A stretch of DNA of 64,000 nt from Rhabdophis nuchalis (GCA_039707465.1 CM077643.1:323025919-323089918); one strand, 5' to 3'. Shown: positions 33,532 through 44,530, counted from the first letter of the stretch. Notes: generated from the sequence alone by a model not told the origin. Program-made: numbers and translations.

Positions 33532-33633
33532 CAGGAGTGGGATTCTACCGGTTCGGACTGGTTCAAAACTGCATGCACGCGCAAAGCACACGATCACCGA
33601 ACCAGTTGTTAAACAGGCAGGATCCCACCATTG
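33532..33633. mobile_element. Short hAT MITE, 102 bp
   Basis: Left end CAGGAGTGGGATTCTACCGG, right end GGCAGGATCCCACCATTG. Flanks GTTTGCTC and GTTTGCCC agree at 7 of 8. Confidence 0.88.
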
Positions 33634-33641
33634 GTTTGCCC

Positions 33642-34353
33642 TATGTCCTGTGACTACCCTTTATGGTAATGCCACTAGCACAAATAATAGTGAAATCTGC
33701 CTGAGTTAAAGGTGGCGGTCCAGCGCATTCTTCATCCTCATGAAACCTGATTAAAATCTGTGGCCTTTTACATTCTGAGCTTTTTCTGAATGACTGGTTT
33801 TAGCAGCATGAGGTGAAATTATAGTGAAAATGTGGGTACAACTGCCTGGTGTTATTGATTCCAGTCAACAAACCGGGCAGTGTAATCTGTCTGCTTTTGT
33901 TCCGTTCACTTGGGGGTGTGTTCTCATTAGCCCCCCACGGACAGTCAACCTGTCAGCAGGTCTGCACTCCAACTGCCCGACCTCTGGCTTCAGCTCATTC
34001 TTCCACAAATTAATTTCCCAAATTGACAAATTAAAGTGCACAGTATGTCCAAGGTCACCAAACCACACTGGGTTCTGGTAAATGTCAAGCAGCACTGGGC
34101 AGGAGAAGGAAAGGAAGAATGAAAGCAGAAGACTGGAAGAAAAGCTGTAGTCAATCGATTTGTCCCTTTGACATAAATGCAAAGGAAATGCATGAACCTC
34201 ACTATCAAGGCATTTTCAAGTATGATTGCACATGTATCTTATCTTGGTTTGCTCCTAGATGCTTTTGGTTTCATTATTTTATTATTAACTCACATACTAG
34301 GTTTCAATGCTGGTACATCTTCCATAAGCCACATTTGTAAGACATGTTGAATG
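33642..34353. other. No gene seen
   Basis: Unique-looking, with overlapping short frames on both strands at 33824-34208 that match no family I know. Confidence 0.45.
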
Positions 34354-34361
34354 CTTTATAG

Positions 34362-34670
34362 CAGGGGTCCCCAACCCCCGGGTCGCGGACTGGTGCCGGT
34401 CCGTGGCTTGATAGGAACCGGGCCGCAGGGCCGGAGAGGAGGAGGAGGGGGAAGCCCCCTGGGCAGAGCGCGCACCAGATGCGGGAGAGCGCAGGTGCGA
34501 CCATTTGCGCCGTTGGAGGCCCTAGAGGCCGAATGAGCCGACTCCCCCCCAGCGTGCACATGCGCCACCTGTTCCCCCTCCCCTCCCACTCCTCCTCTAC
34601 GCCAGCCGGTCCGCAGAATTTTCTTTAAAATGAAACTGGTCCCTGGTGTAAAAAAGGTTGGAGACCCCTG
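34362..34670. mobile_element. Non-autonomous hAT element (CAGGGGTCCCCAACC type), 309 bp
   Basis: Left end CAGGGGTCCCCAACCCCCGG, right end GGTTGGAGACCCCTG, with a GC-rich interior containing GGTCGCGGACTGGTGCCGG. Perfect 8-bp duplication CTTTATAG at 34354-34361 and 34671-34678. The ends belong to the hAT-Charlie type. The apparent open frames are due to GC richness. Confidence 0.93.
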
Positions 34671-34766
34671 CTTTATAGAAAAGTTTCCTACAAAAATAAC
34701 ATTCTGAGGATTCTTTCTTCCCAGTGAATCCAAGGAATTGATATCTTGTAAATCAGAGTGAAAGGG

Positions 34767-35394
34767 ACATAGTGGCTAAGACGCTGAGCTTGTCGATCAG
34801 AAAGGTTGGCAGTTGGGCAGTTCAAATCCCTAGCACCGCGTAACAGAGTGAGCTCCTGTTACTTGTCCCAGCTTCTGCCAACCTAGCAGTTTGAAAGCAG
34901 GTAAAAATGCAAGTCGAAAAATAGGAACCACCTTTGATGGGAAGGTAACAGCATTCTGTGTGCCTTCGGCATTTAGTCCAGAAGTGGGTTCCTACTGGTT
35001 TGGACTGGTTTGGCCAAACTGGTAGTTGTATGGCAGCCTGGGTCGCTGGAACCGGCAGCAACCCAGGCCTGCCATGCCCCCAAACCGGTTCCCTGGTCAC
35101 TGCCATCACCGCTGCCATCTTGTTTTTTAGTTCTGTGCATGCACAGAACAATTTTAATTGAACTGCGTATGCATGCACAGCACACATCCAGCACCTGCAC
35201 GCAAAGCGTGCGCACAAGCAAACCAGCACGAAAGCCAACCAGAACCCACCCCTGGTTTAGTCATGCCGGCCACAGAACCATAGACACGTCTTTGGGCAGT
35301 GCTGGCTCTTCAGCTTTGAAACAGAGATGAGCACCACCTTCTAGAGTTGGAAACAACTAGCACATAATATGTGCAAGGGGAACCTTTACCTTTT
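34767..35394 (+). mobile_element. Sauria-type SINE with hAT insertion
   Basis: tRNA-like head with a pol III A box (TGGCTAAGACG, 34773-34783) and B box (GTTCAAATCC, 34820-34829). Its body contains AGCTTCTGCCAACCTAGCAG and it ends GGGGAACCTTTACCTTTT, the ACCTTT tail known for Sauria SINEs. Perfect 17-bp duplications AAATCAGAGTGAAAGGG lie at 34750-34766 and 35395-35411. Such SINEs are thought to be mobilised by BovB LINEs, which are also present in this window. Confidence 0.95.
34979..35254. mobile_element. hAT MITE inside the Sauria SINE
   Basis: Left end CAGAAGTGGGTTCCTACTGG, right end CCAGAACCCACCCCTG. Flanks ATTTAGTC and GTTTAGTC agree at 7 of 8. Interior has GTGCATGCAC and GCGTATGCATGCAC motifs. 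Confidence 0.93.
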
Positions 35395-35515
35395 AAATCA
35401 GAGTGAAAGGGGAAGCAGAGACCTCAGACAACTCTGTACTTCAACAAACTAGGATTCTTTAAAAGATGCAGTCCCAACCCTGAAGTTTGAAGCCCTTTTT
35501 ATAAATCTATTTATA

Positions 35516-35883
35516 GGCAGTTCTTGACTTACGACCACAACTGAGTCCAAAATTTCTGTTGCTCAGCGAGACATTTGTTAAGTGAGTTGCCACGGTTGTT
35601 AAGTGAATCATTGCAGTTGTTAAATTAGTAACATGATTGAAAAGTGAAACCGGCTTCCCCATTGACTTTGCTTGTCAGAAGGTTGCAAAAAATGATCATA
35701 TGACCTTGGGACACTGCAATCATTATAAATATGAATGAGTTGCCAAGCATCTGGATTTTGATCATGTGACCATGGGGATGCTGCAACGGTCATAAGTGTG
35801 AAAAGAAATGATCATAATGATCATCAGTGCCATTATAATTTGAATGGTCACTAAATGAACTGTTGTAAGTGGAGGACTACCTG
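35516..35883. mobile_element. TA-flanked MITE, 368 bp
   Basis: Left end GGCAGTTCTTGACTTACGAC and right end GTAAGTGGAGGACTACCTG are inverse copies around CAGGTAGTCCTCGACTTAC. TA dinucleotides flank it (35514-35515 and 35884-35885). Inside are repeated AAGTGA(A/G) and TGATCATxTGACC blocks. Most likely a non-autonomous Tc1/mariner-superfamily element (mariner or pogo group). Confidence 0.8.
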
Positions 35884-36849
35884 TATGCCTGTCTAATTAT
35901 CTGTCTTTCTGTCTGTCTGTTTGTCTATCAATCATCTCTATTACAACCATCTTGATGTGATGGATTTTGGCCCCCATAATTCCACAATGCCTTTGGCTAT
36001 TAGAAAGCACCAGTATGAGAAAGACTAGTATATTCTATAGGCTAAGACTTTTTTCCTGAATTGTATCTAGGCTTAGATTTCTTGAAATATAAATAAGAAA
36101 GCAACATGAGAAATTGGGCACTTTTACCTAGATGCTTCTTGTAGTAACTTGACAAATTAACAAAATCAGCATTATAAAATCCATTTATCTTTATCTTTCA
36201 TTGTATTCCTTGCAAACAGCATTACTTTAATTCAAGAGGCAACTGTAAATTAACTGAATGATTGATCAATTGATGCACTAATGCTGGATTAACTGTATAT
36301 ACCTTTTTATAATTAATGATATGGTAGAATCAGAATTATAGTATATCCGTGCTATGTAACAAACAAGGTTATAATCTATAAACCATGCATCTGATCTGAC
36401 AGTCTCCAAAAGACAATGCTTCAGACATCTATGGATCAGAATAAAATAAAGATTAAAGACAGACCAAACCCAATAATTCTTTACAACAACACGGAGAGCT
36501 GTCCCACTTCAAATTTCAATCATCCCACATTTTTCTGTGATGGGGCTCAAAGTGTGTGGTTTTTTTTAATTTTAATGCAATATCAAGAATATCTGGAGGA
36601 AGCATACCTGAGAGATTTGGTTGCTCATCTGACCTTAGTTAATAAGCTTTCCATTGGCTGTGTGGGCAATATAATTTATTACCCTTATGTAATCTGGTCC
36701 ATGGATGAGTGCTGCTTGTACAGGTGCTACATCGGTGTTTGTTGTGCATTGAAGGAGTGTGTTCTTTGAAAGTTTCATGCTTAAACTATTATTTTAATGA
36801 TATCGTTTGTGAATGGGAAAGAAGATTTGGACTGTATATATATAGGAAT
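35884..36849. other. No gene seen
   Basis: Short CTGT repeat at about 35903-35928, then AT-rich DNA. The 117-codon frame at 36416-36769 has no recognisable domain or exon context. Confidence 0.45.
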
Positions 36850-37098
36850 AGAGAAAGAGGGAGAAATACAGTAGGTAGGTAGGTAGAGGGATAGAGAGGG
36901 GGAAATACGGTAGGTAGGTAGGTAGAGGGAGAAAGAAAGAAATACAGTAGGTAGGTAGGTAGGTAGGTAGGGGGGTAGATAGATAGAGAGGGAGAAATAC
37001 AGTAGGTAGGTAGGTAGAGGGAGAAAGAAAGAAATACAGTAGGTAGGTAGGTAGAGGGATAGATAGATAGAGAGGGAGAAATACAGTAGGTAGGTAGG
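36850..37098. repeat. GTAG-based array with higher-order units
   Basis: GTAGGTAGGTAG blocks alternate with GAGAAATACA and GAGAAAGAAAGAAATACA spacers. These form repeated longer units, so it is more than a simple tetranucleotide run. The Tyr/Pro/Leu frame on the minus strand is an artefact. Confidence 0.93.
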
Positions 37099-37210
37099 TT
37101 GGGGCTTATATGGTGGTTGTGTGTATGTGTGCAGGTGTAGATCTACACACAGATTGGTTGGCCACTTAACCAGACTGGGCCACAGCAATGCGTGGCCGGG
37201 TATAGCTAGT
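37099..37210 (+). mobile_element. Helitron-like 3' end
   Basis: A GCCAC-loop-GTGGC hairpin (37179-37196) is followed nine bases later by CTAGT (37206-37210), the plan of a Helitron terminus (hairpin then CTRRT). The GTAG array just upstream may lie within the element. No Rep/helicase coding sequence or 5' TC end was identified, and the next base is A, not the usual T. Confidence 0.45.
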
Positions 37211-39316
37211 AATTACATAAAACAATACATCATTTATTTCACCTCCTTCCACACACATACTTTGGCCATTTCCTTTTATAGTCCTTCATGCCCTTCTGAA
37301 AATATTACATAATCCTTAAAACATTCAATGAGTGTTTGCTTTTATTGCTTTTCATTCTCCTTTGCTTCCTTTTTTTGGTGACAATTATCTCTGCAACATC
37401 TTGCTGTATCAAATATATACTGCTCTGTATAAACTTTCTCCCATCAAGTGATCACACTGAAAATGTCTGATTATTATTGTTATTTAGATTCCTAATTGAT
37501 TCTCCTGGACCCAGGATCTACTTGTAAGGCATTCCAGGGTCTTGAGAACATGAACAAGCACATGCTATGACAGCAGCTGTCTTTAAGCCTAAATCTTACT
37601 TTGACCAGAAGGCTGGCATTAGAGGACTTCTCGTTTTACATGTTATCATTTTTTACATCAACATTCCAAGCCCCTGAAGCTACTGTTGGCTTCTCAGGAG
37701 CAGATCTGAGGAATTAAAAACTAAATCTTACTTTAGCCTCATCTTTTTTTCTTCTTCTTTAATAAGATGGTGGCATAAGCTAATCGTTTGATGCAAATGC
37801 CTAAATCTTTTTACAGAACAATATCATAAATTTATTTTGAAAGCTACAAATAGGAATATCTTTTTTTTTATTAAGAATGTATTAAATTCTTTCAAGTTAA
37901 GGTCTTTAAGATGATAATATGATCTTAGTCAGCATGTTTGTAATAATCATCTACCAATAGAAAAGAATGTAGCCTTGGGTTGAACTCTGAAGCCTTGGTG
38001 TTCTGAGGCCTTGGTGTTCTTTAAGCTTAGTTGTTTGCTTGCAGATTTTTCATCAGGTGCACAAGGACAGATAGTTTCAACTGGGAAACTGTGAGCATCC
38101 TAGGCTAAGTGAAATCCAAAAACACTAGGGAATTCCTGGAAGCTTGGCACTCAGACAAATAAGCCATCAATAAATACATACAGTACACAGCTTTCAAAGT
38201 AGATAATAAAAAGGCTAAGAAAAGAACAAAAAGACCAGGACACATTTTCTTTAGCAGCTCATAAACAGATAAGCAGGGATTAACAGAAGACAAACAATCA
38301 AGAAGAAAACAATACTCTCAACAAAGGAAAACCAAAGAGAAACCACACTCCTTTCAACACTTCCAGGATAAGCTACTGTATATAAACAGAGAGCAAATCC
38401 CCACACTTACTACCACTAATGATGTTACCTTGTCAAATAACCAACATCAAGGACTCCCCAGTAGTTATCTAATTAATAAAATGGCAATGCTAGTGAAGCT
38501 GAGAGAAGGGCAAGAGGAACAAGAAGAAGATAATGGATAGAGTTGATTAATAGGATCCAAGAAATTCTAAGAATGTTCTTGGATGAACTAGAAGTTATTA
38601 CTAGAGATGTGTTGAGATAGAAAAGTTTCATCCTTCTGTTCACCAGGAGCTGAATCCAACTTGATTATATTTATGTTAATTAATATTTCAGATATTTATT
38701 TATTTATTTATTTAATATTTCTTAACTGCCCATCTCCATAATCCATAAAATCCATGCCAATGACAAATAAGTAATGTTTTCAGATCTAAATTATCTGCTC
38801 TCCCAATATATTAGTTCTACACTGGAAAAAATATTATTTTGAATAAAAATAATAGTATTATTTTGATTTTCAAATAAGGAGATGGTGAAGTAGAGTTTAC
38901 TACATTTACACTGAAAGAGAAAGAGATGCTTCAATTCAGAAATAATACAAATCAGAAGAATTTTACCATGAATTTGTAGGAGATAATTTAATAAAACACC
39001 CCTGAAAGATGTTTAAGACCCTCATTGAGCACTGAATGACAGTTCTTAGACTATATTATTTTTGTAACAGATACCACTTCTTTTTATGTTAAAGCATGTT
39101 TTAAAAAAAAAACATTGGAGCCAAAAGCTCTGTTCAGCCATTTACTAGAAGAACAACTGGAGGGGCAACTGAGATAAATCCTACTCTAGTCCTACTCTCT
39201 CCACTCCAGAAATGATTGAAGAGGATTAAAGCATTACAAAAATGTATTTAAACAAGTGAACATTAGACTTTAGATCTATATAACTCTAACCAGTCACTGC
39301 TACCCAAATGCTATAC
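37211..39316. other. No gene seen; one LINE tail trace
   Basis: About 2.1 kb of AT-rich sequence. At 38693-38740 a TTTATTTATTTATTTA run next to AACTGCCCATCTCC looks like a minus-strand L2/L3 tail. Nothing else was recognised. Confidence 0.45.
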
Positions 39317-39317
39317 T

Positions 39318-39404
39318 AACATACCAACATACCAACATACCAACATACATGCATACATACATACATACATACATACATACATACATACATACATACATAC
39401 ATAC
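39318..39404. repeat. (AACATACC)n-(ATAC)n microsatellite
   Basis: Three AACATACC octamers pass into about 15 ATAC units, ending directly at the 3' end of the L1-like relic. Confidence 0.95.
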
Positions 39405-39623
39405 TTTTATTAAGACTTTTAAAAATTAAGATAAAATCTAATCCAGGCTAATAAAAAGAGGGGGGGGGGCAAGAAAAAATCAAACAAAAAGATAAAAGCT
39501 CAAGAATGAGAAAAAGGGATAGAAAAATAGAAAAGAAACAAAAGAGCTACAAAGAAATGACTTCCTATTTATAAGTAAATTATAAATTTACCTCTTTCTC
39601 TAAAGTTATATGTCTCTGTTCTT

Positions 39624-40395
39624 ACAATACAATACAATACAATACAATAGCAGAGTTGGAAGGGACCTTGTAGGTCTTCTAGTCCAACCCCCTGCGTGGG
39701 CAGGAACCTTATACCATTTCAGACAAATGGCTATCTAACATCTTTTTAAAGACTTCCAGGGTTGGGGCATTCACAACTTCTGGAGGCAAGCTGTTCCAGA
39801 GGTTAATTGTTCTAACTGTCAGGAAATTTCTCCTTAGTTCTAAGTTGCTTCTCTCCTTGATTAGTTTCCACCCATTGCTTCTTGTCCTGCCCCCAGGTGC
39901 CTTGGAGAATAGTTTGACTCCCTCTTCTTTGTGGCACCCTCTGAGATATCGGAACACTGCTATCATGTCTCCCCTGGTCCTTCTCTTCATCAAACTAGAC
40001 ATACCCAGCTTCTGCAGCCGTTCTTCATATGTTTTAGTCTCCAGTCCCCTAATCATCTTGGTTGCTCTTCTCTGCACTCTTTCCAGAGTCTCCACGTCTT
40101 TTCTACATCGTGGCGACCAAAACTGTATGCAGTATTCCAAGTGCGGCCTTACCAAGGCACTATACAGTGGCATTAACACTTCACGTGATCTAGATTCTAT
40201 CCCTCTGTTTATGCAGCCTAGAACTGTGTTGGCTTTTTTGGCAGCTGCTGCACACTGCTGGCTCATATTTAAATGGTTGTCCACTAGGATTCCTAGATCC
40301 CTCTCACAGTTGGTACTATTGAGCAAGGTACCACCTATACTGTACTTGTGCATTTGGTTTTTCTTGCCTATATGTAGGACCTTACTTCTTTCTAT
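39624..40395 (-). mobile_element. CR1 LINE, longest copy in the window
   Basis: Minus-strand copy with an ATACA-type (TATTG on its own strand) tail at 39624-39648 and a 214-codon open C-terminus. It is 5'-truncated at about 40395. Sequence identity to the copy at 28805 is high by eye. Confidence 0.93.
39709..40353 (-). pseudogene. CR1 reverse-transcriptase C-terminal half (214 aa)
   Basis: Uninterrupted frame containing, in order, RDLGILVDNHLNMSQQ (about residues 19-34), LGCINRGIESRSREV, LYSALVRPHLEYCIQFWSP (about 63-81), LERVQRRATKMIRGLE, RRTRGDMIAVFRYLRG and LWNSLPPEVVNAPTLEVF. These are the thumb and C-terminal blocks of CR1 ORF2. The YADD catalytic motif lies upstream and is lost. The first methionine is not the true start. 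Confidence 0.92.
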
Positions 40396-40412
40396 AATCT
40401 ATCAGTCTAATC

Positions 40413-40568
40413 CAGTGGTGGGTTTGTTCCGGATTTACTACTGGTTCACGTGCGTGTGCGCACATTTCTGCGCATGTGCAGAAGCATCTGGATGGATGGG
40501 CGGAGCCTGCCGCCACTGCCACTACTGGTTCAGCTGAACCGGGCCAAACCAGGAGCAACCCACCTCTA
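40413..40568. mobile_element. hAT MITE, 156 bp
   Basis: Left end CAGTGGTGGGTTTGTTCCGG, right end GGAGCAACCCACCTCTA. Perfect 8-bp duplication GTCTAATC at 40405-40412 and 40569-40576. Interior has GTGTGCGCAC and GCGCATGTGC motifs. Confidence 0.93.
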
Positions 40569-41639
40569 GTCTAATCATGAAAAACATAAATTCTATTTTT
40601 ATTTGTTTTTACACAAAAAGTCCACAAGATATTTCTAGTCAGCTATTTTAAAAGTTATATATTATATTTTCACTAATCAACTAAGGTTATTTGGCTATCT
40701 CAGAATGTTCTTTCACCATTGGAGGTATTCCCGAATCTTTCCATTTTGCGCATATATCATCACATATTAACACAAAATGCCATAGTTATTATCACAGTTG
40801 TTTTTCCCATCAATCCCAAAAGACAGACCTCTGTCTTAATTGTATATTAATCTTTAAAATCCTGTGAATCAGTGTCTGCATTTCAATCCAAAATTTGCTA
40901 GCTTTTTTACATGTCCATCAATCATGATAAAATGTCCCTTCTTGGTGTTCGCATTTCTACCATTAATTTGAAGAGCCTTTATTCATTCTAAACAATTTAT
41001 CTGATTACAAATACCAACAATACATCATTTTTAAAAATTAACTTTAAGATAACAGTATTAATTTCAATCTTTTCAACTACAAATTTTCCCATTGTTGTAT
41101 CTGCATATTATGACCAACATTTTAAGCCCATTTTATCATACGTTTTTCATTTGTTCTTTTTCTGTTTCAAATTTCAATAAATTTTATATATTTTAGCAAT
41201 TGCATTTTCATCATTTTTTCACAAGTCTATTTCAAACTAAGCCTTATAATGTTCATAAACTCTTTATTTTAAAACTTTCTAATATCTGTAAATAAGAGAA
41301 CTATTAGCACCTTTGATTCTAGATCTTCTCTTGATTTTATTTTATATTCCCCTTAGCAAAAGTTTAGTATTGGATGATAAATTTAGCCATTTGTGTTTAC
41401 CTATTATTTCTCATTTATAAAATGCTTCTTGTGCTGAAGCCACAAAGTTGTTTTCAGGTAGAACCTTGATTTGTATCTATTTCATATTTTCAAAATGTCA
41501 CATCTAGCATTATGATTTTTAAAATCCATAATACCCTGGGCTGGTCATACCACAAATATCCATGCAACCAACATCTCAGGTCATGTCCTTCTAACTCCAA
41601 GAACCTGAAATAAACAGTCATGTTTGTTCTGGGGAGTGG

Positions 41640-42088
41640 ATGATCTATGGTTTTCCCAGTTGCAATGTATGGCTGTGAAAGTTGGACCATAAGGAAGGCT
41701 GTGCACCAATGAATTGAGGCCTTTGAACTATGGTGCTGGAGAAGACTCCTGCGAGTCCCTTGGACTGCAAGGCGATCAAACTGGTCAGTCCTAGAGGAGA
41801 TCAACCCTGACTGCTCTTTAGAAGGCCAGATCCTGAAAATGAAATTCAAATACTTTGGCTACCTAATGAGAAGGGAGGACTCACTAGAGAAGAGCCTAAT
41901 GCTGGGAAAGATTGAGGACAAAAGAAGAAAGGGACGTCAGAGAATGAGGTGGCTGGATGGAGCCACTGAAGCAGTTGGCATGAGTTTAAATGGATTCCGG
42001 GGGGTGGTAGAGGCCAGGAAGGCCAGGAGGAATGTTGTCCTTGGGGTCGTGATGGGTCGGACATGACTTTGCAATTAACAACAACAAA
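41640..42088 (+). mobile_element. BovB LINE 3' end
   Basis: Ends with the BovB-type 3' terminus (CGTGATGGGTCGGACATGAC, then CAATTAACAACAACAA). The coding relic before it carries the characteristic BovB C-terminal blocks. 5'-truncated. Confidence 0.92.
41650..42066 (+). pseudogene. BovB ORF2 C-terminus with one in-frame stop
   Basis: The frame reads VAMYGCESWTIRKAVH, a TGA stop at 41710-41712, then EAFELWCWRRLLRVPW, KYFGYLMRREDSLEKSL and RRKGRQRMRWLDG to a stop. The premature TGA stands where an arginine codon is expected (CGA), so a single C-to-T change at a CpG probably created it. The rest is open, so the copy is not very old. Confidence 0.88.
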
Positions 42089-42109
42089 TTGATATTTAAA
42101 TATCAATTT

Positions 42110-42601
42110 CTCCAATCATGCAAAAAGAGTTTAAAGCTGATTTTAAAGCGCAAAATGGGAGAACTTCATCTCCCATCTCATGCAGGTCACCAACCTTCAG
42201 AATATTATCACTTTCCCCCCAATGTTGCAGAATGATGCATTAGAACTTCAGCTTTGTTGGGTGAGGAGGGGCAAATAAAATAAGCTTACAAATCCAATTG
42301 ATTTTTATTTTCAAATTGACCTATGAGTTATGCATTTTTAAAAGTCATGCCTATTCATACATACACTGTGAAGAGAATCATTGTCTAAAATTCTATCGGT
42401 TTCTGGATAGAAGCAATCTGTTTTGGTTCAAATGGAAAGCAATGATTCTTCTTCAAACATTTATTTTCTGATTTTCCTTTCTGTTTCTTTTCTGTTCCAG
42501 AAAAAGTGTCATGTCTTTGCAATGCTATTTAGAGGCATGTATGTATTTAAATACTTTTGCAAATACCAACAGAAATAAAACAAATGTATAACTTTGCAAT
42601 G
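42110..42601. other. No gene or clear repeat seen
   Basis: AT-rich spacer between BovB and a hAT element. Confidence 0.45.
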
Positions 42602-42609
42602 ACATAGAG

Positions 42610-42983
42610 CAGTGATGGCGAACCTATGGCACAGGTGCCATAGGTGGCACGTGGAACCATTTCTTAGGGCACGCGAGGCATTGCTCTGTCAGTTCCAGCG
42701 CGCATGTGTGCACTGGCCAGCTGATTTAGACCTTCTTTTGAGGCCATTTTTCACCCTCTGGAGGCTTCAGGGAAGCTCCTGAAGCTTCTGGAAGTGGGGA
42801 GGGGAGGCAATTTCCACCCTCCCCAGGCTCCTAGAAAGCCTCTGAAGCCTGAGGAGGACGAAAAAAGCACGCCAAAAGCAGGGGGTCATGCACATAGCAT
42901 CCTGGGTGTGGCATACCCACGCACGACTCCCCTGCACTCCCTCCACTTTTGGCACGCGAGCCAAAAAAGGTTAGCCATCACTG
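42610..42983. mobile_element. hAT element (CAGTGATGGCGAACC type), 374 bp
   Basis: Left end CAGTGATGGCGAACCTATGG, right end GGTTAGCCATCACTG. Perfect 8-bp duplication ACATAGAG at 42602-42609 and 42984-42991. It contains a single copy of the GAGGCTTCAGGGAAGCTCC module that is repeated in 3893-4953. Confidence 0.93.
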
Positions 42984-43081
42984 ACATAGAGCATTTCAAA
43001 TTCAATTGTTAGTACATTTTAAACACGCCGTCTGTATCAGGTGAGTTTTATGGATGAACTTACATTAACAGCAGAGGGAAT

Positions 43082-43143
43082 ATATTTATTTATTTATTTA
43101 TTATTTCAATTTGTAAACCGCGCCCTCTCCCCGCAGGGAATAT
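43082..43143 (-). mobile_element. L2 LINE 3' tail fragment
   Basis: Reverse copy: TATTTATTTATTTATT array, then TTTGTAAACCGCGCCCTCTC. Confidence 0.75.
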
Positions 43144-44324
43144 GTGACACACATTTCATAGCAGGTGAATGGTTCTCCTTTATTATATAATAACAGAAAG
43201 CTGGGGAATTCAGAGATCAAGATTGTGAACTGGTTTAGTTAAGAACTTCACTTACTCGGCTGTTGAGGAAGGTGCCTAGTGTGAAAATGTCATAAATGGA
43301 TGACCATTAGTTTCAGCTTGCTGACAGCATGAGTTATGGCTGACATAACTAATGGAATTTCACACAAAAATGGCATAGAGGAGCTATGGGGAACACACTG
43401 CCACAGAAAGAGCCTGGAACAATTCAAATTCAAGACAGGGCTTCCTACTTCAAGTACTAAACTGCACGGGTGTTGCCTAATAGCATGTGTAAACTTTTTC
43501 CCTCCCCCAAAACAAAGGCATTATGTAAAATGTTTATTTCTCTTAACCCGCTGACATTTCTTCCAATGAGTTCTAATGTCATTAAGACTCACTTAAAATC
43601 ACCTTCTTTATTTCCTATTTATATCTTCTTAGTATGTGGTTGCCTTTTCCAATAACATTTCTGGTTTAAGTATGAAGCGTTCCATCAACATGTGACCAAA
43701 CTAGTCCAACCCCCCCCTCCTTCCCCAAATCTGGCTCGCTGGCACAGTCTTGCTTTTATGAAATAGTATTTCAGGAACCCATTAAGTAATTACAGAAAAG
43801 CTCTGCTCTTCAACTCAGCAAATGGCTGTTAGCTGTTTTTCATTGTCGTTTCTTTCAGGGTCTTTTTTTTTAAAGAGTAAGCAAAATAGGGACTGTGAAA
43901 CAATTGCAGGAAGCCCCAAAACAGAAATATGTTTGTTATCCTTCACTATGGGGTAGGTGCTCTAAGAGCAAAAGGAAGGCCACTCATTTCTCAGATATGT
44001 TCTCCACAGCACCAAGGAATTGTTTATTTATTATTTATTAAAATATTTTATGTATTGATTTGTTTGCCACACGTCTCTCCACTGATTATATTCTGAAAGA
44101 AGGCAAAGCAAGGTCCTTGTCGTCATCTAGGAACCTTTATTTAAGAACTATCCCAGAGTGTCCTTTGACCAGGTTGCTGCCTTTAAAAAGCAGAAGGCAT
44201 CTGCTGTCTGTCCATGGCCCTATTTTATTGGGGATTTCATGTGAATTGCCTTATTGTTGCCCAAGAATCAAGTGCTTTCAAATGGCTTTCAATCCCAACT
44301 GCTCCAGCAGGATTTATCACTTGG
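43144..44324. other. No gene seen
   Basis: Unique-looking; TTTATTTATTATTTATT at about 44030-44040 may be a LINE tail trace. Short frames at 43336-43655 and 44060-44329 are unrecognised. Confidence 0.45.
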
Positions 44325-44530
44325 TATAACAGATAGAATAACAGAATAACAGAGTTGGAAGGGACCAACCACCACCACCCCGCCCAAGCAGAAGACCCCA
44401 CACCATTTCTGACAGATAGAAGTCCAGTCTCTTCTTGAAAGCTTCCAGTGGTGAAGCTCCCACCACATCTGAAGGCAAGCTGTTCCATTGGTTGATTGTA
44501 CTCACTGTCAGTATGGTATAAAGATGAAGA
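44325..44530 (-). mobile_element. CR1 LINE 3' fragment, second subfamily
   Basis: Reverse copy with an AATAACAG-type tail (AACAGAATAACAGAGTTGGA), unlike the TATTG tail of the other CR1 copies. The minus strand encodes LTVSTINQWNSLPSDVVGAS and EAFKKRLDFYLSEMV, the CR1 C-terminus. Confidence 0.85.

Larger units (their letters stand above)
39405..41480 (-). mobile_element. Old L1-like LINE relic, interrupted twice
   Basis: Minus-strand AT-rich sequence (read in reverse) with stretches I associate with squamate L1 3' halves, for example plus-strand CACATATTAACACAAAATGC and TCCAAAATTTGCTAGC. Stops occur in every frame. A CR1 (39624-40395) and a hAT MITE (40413-40568) inserted into it. Its 5' limit near the BovB fragment is uncertain. 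Confidence 0.5.

Noticed and set aside
34767..34840. Genuine tRNA gene suggested by A and B boxes
   Set aside because: The boxes belong to the head of a Sauria-type SINE with target duplications; no intact cloverleaf was seen.
36416..36769. 117-codon plus-strand frame, considered as a host exon or small gene
   Set aside because: No domain, no splice or promoter context and ordinary AT-rich composition; length is compatible with chance in 64 kb.
36850..37098. CRISPR-like array of regularly spaced repeats
   Set aside because: Units are low-complexity GTAG tracts with similar spacers in a vertebrate context; this is a microsatellite with higher-order units.
36781..37188. 135-codon Tyr/Pro/Leu-rich frame on the minus strand
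   Set aside because: Translation of the GTAG-based array, repeated motif for motif.
39845..40537. 230-codon plus-strand frame
   Set aside because: It is the antisense shadow of the CR1 C-terminus on the minus strand plus part of a hAT MITE; the minus-strand reading matches CR1.
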